Source: Anaeramoeba flamelloides
Taxonomy: Eukaryota > Metamonada > Anaeramoebidae
Reading direction: 5' to 3'
Assembly (NCBI GenBank): GCA_027625915.1
Contig: JANTQA010000060.1
Coordinates: 6,014,001-6,078,000, forward strand
Length of the DNA: 64,000 bases
In this document: in pieces, positions 44,429 through 54,162 of the stretch
How the letters are laid out: every line of letters begins with the position of its first letter
How positions within the stretch are numbered: position 1 is the first letter of the stretch
Made by a program: the position numbers and the translations under genes
Notes under the pieces: model-generated
What the model was told of the DNA's origin: nothing
Database searches by the model: none
The model's input: the letters and a program-made list of their open reading frames with translations, nothing else

Positions 44429-46518
44429 TTTTCAATTTTCCTTTTCATTGAAAAAGAAAGAAAAAAAGTCTTCGTGAAAAGGTAAAGATGACAAAAAATG
44501 TTTTTTTTTTTTTTGTACAATTTCTTCTGTGTGAAAATTTTTTTTGAGAAGCGAAAGTGAAATAACACAATTACTCAACCTACTCAAGGATGTGAACGTA
44601 GTCCTTAAGTGAAGTTTTCATAAAGAACAAAAACCAAAAAAATAATAACCCAAAGTACCAAATCTTTTTTTAAAAAAATTTCTTTTAATCTTTGAAAAAA
44701 AGCTCGTTATTACCTGAACCAAAATAAAAGAATGGAATTTGCAGTGTATCTGAAGAATTATTGAGAACATATTTACTTTTGAGTTTACTAACTAAAAAAT
44801 CCTCTAAAAATTTTAATATTGATCTTTTGATTATAAATAGGAAAAAAAAAATACTTGTTTCTCTTTTACAAATAGAGTTTTCAAAGAACTAGGTAATTTG
44901 TGAACTCTATAAATTGATTTGGTTTTCAATTGTGCTATATATTTGGATATGTTGGGTTTTCTAAGAATCTACAAAGAAATCAAAATATCATGAATTTTAA
45001 ATTGGAAGAAAGTTCTTGAAGTAATATTTTATCTAACCAGATCTTTTTAAACAAATCGATAGTTGATCGATTCTCTTAACACACCTACGAATTTATAAAA
45101 TCCAGACTCTGAAGCTTTCTATTTTTTTTTTATTTTCATTTTTTTGAAAGTTTTTTTCCAATATTTTTACAAGAAAAACTAGGCATAACGATAAAAACAA
45201 ATAAAGAAAACAATTTCCTTGAAAAATCCCAATGACAAAACAAAAAGTCACTTGGAATGGAATAATAAACACTTGAAATACCAATTTAATTAGATCTTGT
45301 GTCATATAATAAAAATTATTATTTTTCCACAGTTTTACTTTTTTATTTTTTTCAATATATTTTTGATATGTAATTGTTTTTGAATTTTTTTTTATTTCAA
45401 GGCGAATAAACTTTGTTTCAGTCAAATGTCTAGCATTTTTTTCAAATATCAATTATTTTTTTATAATTGACCTTTGAAGAACAAATAAGAATTAAGAAGA
45501 ATATTACACACGAAGAAAATATTTGATACCCCGATGAAATAAAACTTATTAATCAATAGGCGATCTTAAAGATAGAACAAATCAAAATTCTTTGTTACCC
45601 TATTGGGAAAAACAAAAATGTTCATTTTGATCTTTAATTTAAGATACAAATAAAATCCCAATAAGAATCAATATTATTTCTCTCCAATGATTTTTCCTTT
45701 ATAAACCACTTCGGATAACACTATTTTTACCAAGCGACTAGAGATCTTGTAATATATAAAAAAATTTACAAATGAATTTATTTTCGATAAAAAATTAAAA
45801 AAAAGAAAACAAAATGATAAAAAATTTAACAAAAGTCATAAAATTTTGAAATAATTTTTTCTAATATCTTTTCAAATCCTTTAAACAAATTTAATTCATC
45901 CATGACAGTTGTATTCCTTTAACTCGAAATTTTTTTTGAAGTTAAATAAATTTGTATCATTCTATTCATTTTCCAAAAAAAAAAAGTTCTTTTTTTTTTT
46001 TTTTCATTTATTAACTCTCATTTCTTTTCTTTTTCTTTTTTTCTATTTAAAAAATTTTCCCCTTGCTTTTTTAAGCATTTGAAAAAATCTTCAATTAGTA
46101 AATCTTGCAATGATGACCCCCCCCACCCCCCCACCCCCCAATTCTCAGTATATTTATTCCAGTTTTCTTTGTAAAATAGAGTACTATTTTTCCATTCTTA
46201 AAAAAGACTTCAAAAGAAATGATTTTCAAAATCCTGATTTTTTCCTTTTATACTCAAAATACCCCTTTAAAAATTGAATTCAATCAAAAAATTGTGAAAT
46301 ATTTTGCCCCAACCTTAGACAATTTTAGAAGAACCAAAACGATTAGAATCTAACAGCCAACCCCCCTATATACTATAACATCAAATATGAAGCTTATATC
46401 AAAATATTCGTCATTTACTTTATAAGAAAATAAATAAATTAAAAAAAAAAAGATAATTTTAAACATTTCAATTATTTATTTATGCATTGAAAATCCAAAG
46501 GATATTAATTAGATTTAA
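44429..46518. other. Gene-free stretch with a C-rich tract
   Basis: No gene supported. The frame at 45452-45093 is TTG-initiated and has no recognisable domain. A striking C-rich tract lies at 46117-46139. Confidence 0.4.
46117..46139. repeat. C-rich tract in an A+T-rich genome
   Basis: Three consecutive runs of eight, seven and six C separated by single A, about 380 bases beyond the stop of the glycyl-radical fusion gene. On the minus strand this is a G-run array able in principle to form a G-quadruplex. Confidence 0.8.
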
Positions 46519-49500
46519 TCAATATTTCAAATTAATTATTCTATTAATAATTTCTAATTTCATATTTTTTGTCAGGTCATTAAAATATACAATATTCCCA
46601 CTCAATGGAACTAAGAGATGAGGATATTTATTTGGGTATTTAAAAGCATCTTTTAAGATGTCAATGTTTAATAAATTAATTTGTAATTGAACACCTCCAG
46701 ATTTAAAATAACCCTTGATTAACCCAGATAAATTTTTATAACCGTTATCACCTTGGAACTGATTTGAATTTAATGACAAATTGAAGGACAAACCATTTTC
46801 AGCTGATAAGAGGTGCAAAGAAGTTAACGATTTTAAAGACTTTGTGGGTATTGAACGATAAAAATCATTGTTATATATTTTTGGCGACAACCCATTTGCC
46901 AAAACCGAGCCCCGTTTACAACCATTTGGCAAGGCAGATGTTGTTAAACCAAAGTGTTCATGTACAGTTTCTGAAGAGAACCCTGCACAATATTTACCCT
47001 TTCTAGTATTTATTCTTCTATTTAGCAATTCATTGAAAATCTTCATGATTCTATAAACCATTTTATCCACCTTGCTATTATCGTGGCCATACTTTGGAGA
47101 ATTTATTAAATATTGCCTTAATATCTTATTTTCTTGGAAATTATTTTTCAGTGCCTTGATCAAGGTTTTTAAATCGGATCGTTTGTCTTTAAAAATGATG
47201 TGATCGATCGCCATTAAGGAATCCGCAACATCGGGAATCCCAATACCTTGAATGCCACTCCATACATATTTGGCACCGCCACTAGTAACATCTATCCCAG
47301 AATTAATGCAGCCGTCCACAAGTAAAGAAGTTAATGGTGTAGGGAACAATTTTGAATGGATTTGTTCGACAATTTTTAAATCTGAAATAGTCATGTGGAT
47401 TAAATGATCTAATTGGTGAGCAAAGTTTTCAAATAATTGCTCCATTGAACTCACATTTTCCAAACTGGTTAGATTTTTGATATGCCCAAAGTTTTTTAAC
47501 CCCAAGGATAATTCTAGGGCATAAACAACATTAATCATGGCAGCGTTTGTGGAGCCATACGCCTTTGAATTTGGAATTAATTCGCAGGATCCAACAGCCG
47601 AATAATTCCAGATATCCCTTTTTTCAACCCCCTTCTTATTAAAAATTTTCTGTACCATGGAATCATTAACGAGTGAAGGGGAAGGAGAACACTGCATTAG
47701 ATTTGATGTGATTTCATTCAAATACTCAACAGGGGAATTGGGATGAACTCTTGCCCAATAATTCGGCTGTCGAATTCTTAATTTGTTCATTATATTTAAA
47801 AAGATCATTGTCAATTCATTGGTTGAATCATTGCCCAGGGAATCGAGACCGCCAATGGAGATGCTTTGCCCATTACAATGCCCCCCATGGATACGATCCC
47901 TTTGGTTATCATATACAGGCACAAGTTCACTTAATTTTATTGAAAAGCAACACAGCAATTCCACGGCTTGCTGCCTTGTTATAATATTATTTTCGAGATC
48001 ATTTTTATAATATGGATATAAAATCTGATCCAATCTTCCCAAACCAATAGAGTTATCACTGGATTCCAAATTAATTGCGATTTGTAAAAATAAAATGGAT
48101 TGCAATGCCTGGTGGAATGTCTTTGCTGGGCGCATGGGCACCCTTTTGCAAACCTTAGATATTTTTATTAGTTCCTTTTTTCTTGGATCGCCATCCTTTA
48201 ATTCTAGAGCTAATTTTTTGGACAATTGTGAATAAATCTCTGCCCATTTTCCGATTCCATCACAAATGATCATTAATGACCTATAGAATATTTTTCGATT
48301 TAGATCATCAGTTGATTTTATTTTATTTTCTATCAACCTAGTGTACCCCATAATGCCTAGTTTTAACAATTGTTCATAATTGGGACACAAATGGCCAATT
48401 CCTCCAAATTCATTAATCACATACCTGTGCTGTGTAGTATATTCGTACAACAACGATCCTGCTTTTAGTCCTGCAGTACTTATTGCCTTTGAAACTAATG
48501 AGTGTGACGACCAAAATGGGATGTTTTTCAAGAATGCTATTTTATTTTGGTTATTAATTCGGAAAGGATTAACTTTCCTATTTTGAAATTTAAAGAGATC
48601 CTTAATTATATACATGATACCATTCATCTCGGGATAAATAGCCCCACCAATTCTTTTGGTATTCCAGGAACCTACTAATAATTCGTCCTCATATATTCGA
48701 GGTGTGGAATTTAGCAAAATGTAAACCAAAGATTCAGACCTTTGAATGATCCTTGGCTTGTCTTTGTTTTTTGGATTTGCAAAGTATTGGTGAACTAAAG
48801 TTGACCTTTCAGAACAGATACCTGGCTCAATTGAAAAATATTCTTTTAATAACTTTTTTATTCTTTCTGACAGGATATTCTCATCATTTGATTTTTGATC
48901 CTTTTCTTTTTTATTGTTCTTAATATTGTAATTTTTAGTACAACCAGAAATCGAGTTAATGTGATTCTTGTTGTTTTTATGTTGCAGATTATGAAAGTCA
49001 CCAAATTTTTTAAAATCGAATAATCCGTGATCAAATTGGATGTCAATTCCTAAATTTTCAAATAACACCTTTACTTTTTGAAACGATAAACAACTCCTTG
49101 AATCAGCCGAATTAAAAGTAAAAACCTTTTCAAATTTGTTTTCTTCTAACTTCTTATATGGTAATAAAGTTAATTTTGGCATTTGAATTCGATGTAGTAG
49201 ATTTGAAATTCCATAAATAGATTCCTCACAATCGTTGACTTGAGGAATTAGGGGCATTCGAAAATTTACCATTTTTTTAGCACTCTCTAGGCTTAGCTTG
49301 GTTACCAATTTCTTTGCATTCTCCCAAATTAATTTTGGATCACCACCAATAATTTTTTTATGCAATTCAGGGTCACCAGCTCTTAAATCAAAAAACCACT
49401 GATCAACAAAGGGCATAACTTGTTCAAAATTGTCCCATTGGATATTTCCCGTTGTTTGTATCAAGTTATGAAGACTCTGTGTTTTAACCTTCTTCAGTAG

Positions 49501-49929
49501 TTCTAATAAAGGACCAGACTGTAATAATGGCTCACCTCCTGAATATGTGACACCACCATTGGTCAACCGATAAAAATGACGATCTCGAAGAATGGCCTTA
49601 TAAATGTCGTTGATCGTGAAATATTCCCCTAGCCTTGTGATCGCCTTTGTTGGACACACATCTACACACCTAAAGCACTGTTGGCACCTTTTCCAATTCT
49701 TGAAAGTTATACCCTGTGCTTTGTTTAACTCGATCGGACAATTCTTTGTACACAGGCCACAAGATATGCATTTGTGATCTTTAAAAAGGATTTCTGGCTG
49801 TGGAGAGATTGATTCTGTGTGCGTACACCAATTACACCCCAAAGTGCACCCTTTGAAAAAAATCGTAGTTCTAATCCCTGTACCATATTTAATTGAATTT
49901 CTTTGAATGAGAGAAACAATCAAACTCAT
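46519..49929 (-). CDS. Fusion of glycyl-radical enzyme activase and glycyl-radical enzyme (PFL-like)
   Basis: One 1136-residue intronless protein holds two enzymes that are normally separate. Residues 1-330 are a radical-SAM activase with the CxxxCxxC cluster motif (Cys28, Cys32, Cys35), two ferredoxin-type clusters (Cys54/57/60/64 and Cys82/85/88/92) and GGVTYSGGEPLL near 122. A low-complexity linker follows. Residues about 375-1136 are the glycyl-radical enzyme, from SERIKKLLKEYF through DELLVGSW and YPEMNG. The thiyl-site region is VGSCELIP with Cys782, and the C-terminal domain has YKNLSGLIKGYFKSGGVQLQ. The radical glycine would be Gly1111, 26 residues from the end, but the loop reads VPLSGNIVYF instead of the usual RV(S/A)GY. 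The substrate is unknown; the Cys-Glu pair suggests a dehydratase or decarboxylase type rather than true PFL. ATG 49929 is chosen over the TTG at 50076, with TTTATTTTTTT at 49973-49982. Bacterial ancestry is likely (inference). No clear organelle presequence. Confidence 0.92.
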   Translation of the reverse strand: MSLIVSLIQRNSIKYGTGIRTTIFFKGCTLGCNWCTHTESISPQPEILFKDHKCISCGLCTKNCPIELNKAQGITFKNWKRCQQCFRCVDVCPTKAITRLGEYFTINDIYKAILRDRHFYRLTNGGVTYSGGEPLLQSGPLLELLKKVKTQSLHNLIQTTGNIQWDNFEQVMPFVDQWFFDLRAGDPELHKKIIGGDPKLIWENAKKLVTKLSLESAKKMVNFRMPLIPQVNDCEESIYGISNLLHRIQMPKLTLLPYKKLEENKFEKVFTFNSADSRSCLSFQKVKVLFENLGIDIQFDHGLFDFKKFGDFHNLQHKNNKNHINSISGCTKNYNIKNNKKEKDQKSNDENILSERIKKLLKEYFSIEPGICSERSTLVHQYFANPKNKDKPRIIQRSESLVYILLNSTPRIYEDELLVGSWNTKRIGGAIYPEMNGIMYIIKDLFKFQNRKVNPFRINNQNKIAFLKNIPFWSSHSLVSKAISTAGLKAGSLLYEYTTQHRYVINEFGGIGHLCPNYEQLLKLGIMGYTRLIENKIKSTDDLNRKIFYRSLMIICDGIGKWAEIYSQLSKKLALELKDGDPRKKELIKISKVCKRVPMRPAKTFHQALQSILFLQIAINLESSDNSIGLGRLDQILYPYYKNDLENNIITRQQAVELLCCFSIKLSELVPVYDNQRDRIHGGHCNGQSISIGGLDSLGNDSTNELTMIFLNIMNKLRIRQPNYWARVHPNSPVEYLNEITSNLMQCSPSPSLVNDSMVQKIFNKKGVEKRDIWNYSAVGSCELIPNSKAYGSTNAAMINVVYALELSLGLKNFGHIKNLTSLENVSSMEQLFENFAHQLDHLIHMTISDLKIVEQIHSKLFPTPLTSLLVDGCINSGIDVTSGGAKYVWSGIQGIGIPDVADSLMAIDHIIFKDKRSDLKTLIKALKNNFQENKILRQYLINSPKYGHDNSKVDKMVYRIMKIFNELLNRRINTRKGKYCAGFSSETVHEHFGLTTSALPNGCKRGSVLANGLSPKIYNNDFYRSIPTKSLKSLTSLHLLSAENGLSFNLSLNSNQFQGDNGYKNLSGLIKGYFKSGGVQLQINLLNIDILKDAFKYPNKYPHLLVPLSGNIVYFNDLTKNMKLEIINRIINLKY

Positions 49930-51106
49930 CCAATAAAGACTTGAGTTTTTTTTTCTCAAATCAAAAAGGGAAAAAAATAAATGGCTTTGAGTTGAGTCTC
50001 TTTGTAATGCTAAAAAGGAAAAAGAATTCACCTTCTCAATTGATAAATGGATGAGTAAATACAAAATCTTTGACAAATTATATTCAGTACACCTTGTTTT
50101 TAAAGATCTAAGTGTTTGAATAAGTTGGGTTTATGCTTGTTCCAACATTTAAATTTTTTCTCTTTTGGTCTTGGGTAAGGATGGATTGTGAAAAAAAGAT
50201 TTCATATTTTAAGGACTATCCCAAATTTAAGTTATTGTTGTTTTGAATTATAATTTTTCAACCAATAAAAATGATTTAAAAGATATAAAGAAAAGAAAAA
50301 AGATTATTGTATATGAATTTTTTTTAGTTTTTCTCTAAAAATTTGTTTATTGATCAAAAACTTTTTTGAATTTTTCCAAAATAATAATACTAAAATAAAA
50401 ATTATATGTTTTCCCAATACTTTTCACTTTAGATTCAAATACAACTGTATTATTACACCCAACTCTTTTGTCTTTTTAAACCAAGTGGAAAGTAAGAGAA
50501 AAAAGATGATTTTTGAACTTCTTCTTGGTAATTTCAAATAGAGAGAGTGAAATTTTTTTATAAAATGACTAAATTTTGGGAAAAAAAAATATCATAATAA
50601 TTTTCCATTTAATGACCATTTAGGAATTTAAAAAATCAATTTGAAATTTTTTTTAAAGACCGATTTGAACACTTAAAATCTAAATTATCTTCAAAATATA
50701 TTTTTACTATTACACTAAACTCAATTAAATTTCAATAATTGTAGAAAGGAAGAATAATTATTAGGATTTGGATTCTGGAAACCTTTTCAAAGTAAATTTC
50801 AAATTTTGGGAACTGAAAAATAGTTTAATGTAGTGTTGTAATTTAAAAAAAAACTAAAAAAAAAATTATTAAAAAAACATTTAACTCAACATTATTTTAA
50901 TAAAAAACATATTTTGTAAGTAATAATGAAAATATTCACTGGTTGGAAAAATATAATAATTCTTGAGTTGAATTAATCTTGAAATTGGATTAGCTTTACA
51001 ATTTTTTAATGATTATTAAAATGCGAAAATAAGCCATATTATCATAGTACTAACTAGCCAATAATACATCCAATACTATAATAACTCTCTAGTTTCAAAG
51101 TTAATC
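49930..51106. promoter_or_regulatory. Upstream region of the glycyl-radical fusion gene and spacer
   Basis: The gene's frame stays open for 49 more codons (to 50076) without an ATG, and TTTATTTT sits within it at 49974-49981, about 50 nt before the chosen start. The rest is featureless. Confidence 0.3.
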
Positions 51107-51124
51107 CCGTTCCAAAAATTTGGA

Positions 51125-51296
51125 CACACCCTAAATCAAAAATAGGCAAAATAAAACCCAATTTATTGTATTTTTCCAAACGTAATATAAAACCACATTT
51201 AAGTTACCCAGTATTAATGTTTTAATAAGTAATAATTTTAACCCAAATAAAAGAAAAAAATAAAAAACTCAAAAATAAAAACAGGTGTGTCCAAAA
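51125..51296. mobile_element. Short TIR element with GGACACACC ends
   Basis: AAATTTGGACACACCCT at the left is matched by the complement of AGGTGTGTCCAAAATAATG at the right. Similar outer bases (GTTCC) flank both ends. About 170-200 bases, non-coding, boundaries approximate. Confidence 0.55.
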
Positions 51297-51303
51297 TAAT
51301 GAA

Positions 51304-51640
51304 ATGAGCGGAACAAAAAATGTATTGGTAAATTTGTTGAAATTTCACCAAAAATTGTTGATCGATCAAATATTAAGATACCATCTACCAATTGTATGTG
51401 ATTTTCCAATTTAACAAACTCAACACTAACCCTCTATCAAAAATTGAAAAAAAATGTTAGATCTAACGAAACAGATTACGTAACTGCAAAAAAGGAAATG
51501 AAAACAAAACAAAAAAGACAAAAAATGAAATAGTTTGTAAAATCAAAATTCTTTCCAATTTCAATTAAAAGTGCAGTAATGATGTTCTTTCCACTGTTTA
51601 AACTGTTTCCAAATTTTTGTAATCTAGTTTACTTAATTAT
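51304..51640. repeat. Dispersed repeat R3, copy 3
   Basis: Same ordered blocks as the other copies: GAGCGGAACAAAAAATGTAT at the left, GATCAAAT, AACAGATTACGTAACTG core, and CACTGTTTAAACTG at the right. LINE reverse-transcriptase sequence begins about 30 bases further on. Confidence 0.6.
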
Positions 51641-51670
51641 ATCCCTTATTAATAAAAGTTTTTTTTTTAT

Positions 51671-53098
51671 CAAGTAGATCCTCTATCTCCTTTAATGTTT
51701 GGATATATTAGCCAATTTTTAATTGAAGAAATTAAAAGATTTAGTTCATCATGTTCAAATATTTGCAGATGACTTATTTTACTAATGGAAGGAACAATAT
51801 CAGAAATTGACAAAAAATTAATTATAATCTATAAAATTATTCAAGAATTTAGAATAAATCCAAATACTAAAAAAAACTTAAAATCAAATCGATTATCTGA
51901 AATCAAATACTGTTAATTGCAAAATAAAAAGATCCAAATTTTCATTTAGCTTTCCTAAAAACACATCTCTCAATAATTAATATCAAACATCAAAAGTCCC
52001 AATTCTCAGAGGGAAATTAATGGTTTAGCTGATTTTAAGAAATAAAAGTTCCAAATGTAACATGATTATTAAAATCTTTTTTGGAAAGCTGAATGAAAAT
52101 TTTGTTCCATTTATTTTAAAACAAATAGTATTTAGGTATTTGACTTGAAAAAAAGAAAAATTTATAAAAAAACTTTAAAAAAGTTAAAAGTAACTTCAAA
52201 AAAATAAAGATTATTTTTAACCAACAAAATTTGGCAATCGGAGTAAAATTATAAATGTTTAAATCAATATGTATTAGCCAGTTATTTTATGGATTAGTTA
52301 TATTTAATCTAACTCAAATATATTTCGACTTAATTGATGTTTGGATAAATAAAAAGATAACAAAATTCTTAAAAATTAATCCAAATTACCCAAGGACAAT
52401 CTATAAAACTGAAGAAAAAATTGATCAAGTCAGAATTTCAATATATAAAAGAAGATATAAACTCAAAAAGAAATTAGAAATTCTGGGTTTTGGACCTATA
52501 TCCAAAATTTTAAAGTTTTCAAAAAAGGATAATGAAAATATTAATTGGGAAATAGACACCTTAAAATTATTAGAATTAAATCTAAACCAATTTAGAGAAA
52601 AATCGATAATAAATTGTTCTGGATGGAAAGGTCAAGAATATTTAAAAATTATTAGATATAATAACAATATAAACAAACAACAAAAAAGATTTAAAATGGA
52701 AGGGATCAAGTTCAATTTTAAAAACTCAGAAACATCACAAATTATTTAAATAGATATTCTTATGTTTATGATAAGAATAAAATAAAAACATAATCATGTA
52801 ATATGTGTAAAAAATACCATAGCACAGAAATAGATCAAGATATCGATCAGTTTTTTATGAAATTTCCCATTCTATGAAAAAAATCGAAAAATCTGGATTA
52901 AAGTATTAATACAAATAGATAAAAATAATAAGAATAATATCCTTTATATTATTCAAAATAAAGATTCATTATTCATCTTATCATTGGTTAATGATAAAGA
53001 AAATTCTGATTCTCTGTTAAAATTTCTAAACAAAAATTTAGAAATTAGGGTTGTAAGAGGAAATTGATTCCCTCACTTCAAAATAAAAAAAAAATAAA
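51671..53098 (+). mobile_element. 5'-truncated, decayed LINE (non-LTR reverse transcriptase)
   Basis: Reverse-transcriptase motif 4 is visible as QVDPLSPLMFGY at 51671, followed after a frame change by VQIFADDLILLMEG, whose Asp-Asp pair (encoded about 51764-51772) is the catalytic motif 5. Further LINE C-terminal sequence is spread over several frames. The 164-residue open frame 52255-52749 (KKITKFLKINPNYPRTIYKT and so on) is the post-RT region, and the body ends with LLKFLNKNLEIR before an A-rich tail. Multiple frame changes and stops show it is dead. Family not assigned. A piece of the same LINE is at 24442-24862. Confidence 0.75.
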
Positions 53099-53583
53099 AG
53101 TTTTTTTTATTTCTCTACGATTTTATTTTCAATTTGGAAATTTAAACTTTTTGAAAATAACAAGATCAAGTAAAAAATCTCAATTTTATTTAACTTGTGA
53201 GGTATCCTTTTCACAATTTAAGAAATCTAACAAAAGAAAAAAATCTACAACTTCATACTAGTTTTTGAAATTCATTAAAACACGATACAACAGATACAAG
53301 TTTTTCAAAAATGTAAAAACTTTGATAATATAATCACAATTTTTTTTATTTCAATTATGAACGATTATTCATCACATCTAAATCAAATTTTAATGATAAG
53401 TGTCTTGATCTATTGATGAAAAGAAATAATGTTTTCTTTATTATTAATTTATTTTGAATAAACTCTAAAAAAAGACCAATCCTATTACTAGTCACTTTTC
53501 ACCTAATAATATTGTTTAAAACTCAAAAATTTTCAATAATAACTGTATTGAATTTTGATTATTTTTTTTTTTTTATAATAAGG
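53099..53583. other. Spacer
   Basis: A+T-rich, nothing recognised beyond a weak frame at 53064-53261 that overlaps the LINE tail. Confidence 0.3.
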
Positions 53584-53585
53584 TA

Positions 53586-54160
53586 TTTCTAAAAAAGTGG
53601 GGCATTTTTTTTTTACATTTCAAAAAAAAAGCCCATCGAGTTTAGGTATTCGTTAATTGGTAATACATAAATTAAGTTTAATATTGTTGTTGATTGAATT
53701 AATGACTAATGTATTTAATTCGAAATAAGTTTGGTTGAAATATTTCAAAAAAACGAAAATAAAAAATAACACTTATTTTTGATGAAAACAATGTACCATC
53801 AATTTCAAAAAAAAAACTCAAAATATGGAAAGGGTACAAATGATTATTTCAACAGCCAAATGCAGTTACATGTTTTGAATTCTATTTGAAAATTTTTTGA
53901 GATTAAACAAGTTATGAAAATGATTTTTTCAATCAAAAACAAAATAATAAACACAAAATATCACCCATAAAAAATATCAGATAAAATTGAGCTAAGAAAA
54001 TTTAATATATTTTATTTATGTAGCACAATACCAAGAAAAAAATTGAATTGATAACAAGTATCAATAAATTGTAGTTAATGATTTTGTATATTTAAATATT
54101 TAATCAAGATTGGGTTGAATAAATATATTTTAAAATAAATTTACCCCGCTTTTTTAGAAA
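53586..54160. mobile_element. TIR element with AAAAAAGTGGGG ends (575 bp), TA duplication
   Basis: Left end TTTCTAAAAAAGTGGGG, right end its complement with one change, TA at 53584-53585 and 54161-54162. It is the best-preserved member of the family at 9407-9989 (opposite orientation) and 28082-28521. Confidence 0.8.
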
Positions 54161-54162
54161 TA

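Noticed and set aside
45093-45452. 119-codon minus-strand frame with hydrophobic middle
   Set aside because: It starts at TTG, has no in-frame ATG near its start, no recognisable domain, and a composition expected from T/A-rich spacer.
49930-50076. 49-codon extension of the glycyl-radical fusion from a TTG
   Set aside because: No ATG, contains the TTTATTTT element, and the activase family begins at about the chosen ATG.
52255-52749. 164-codon plus-strand frame as an independent gene
   Set aside because: It is the C-terminal remnant of the LINE, between RT motifs upstream and the LINE tail downstream.
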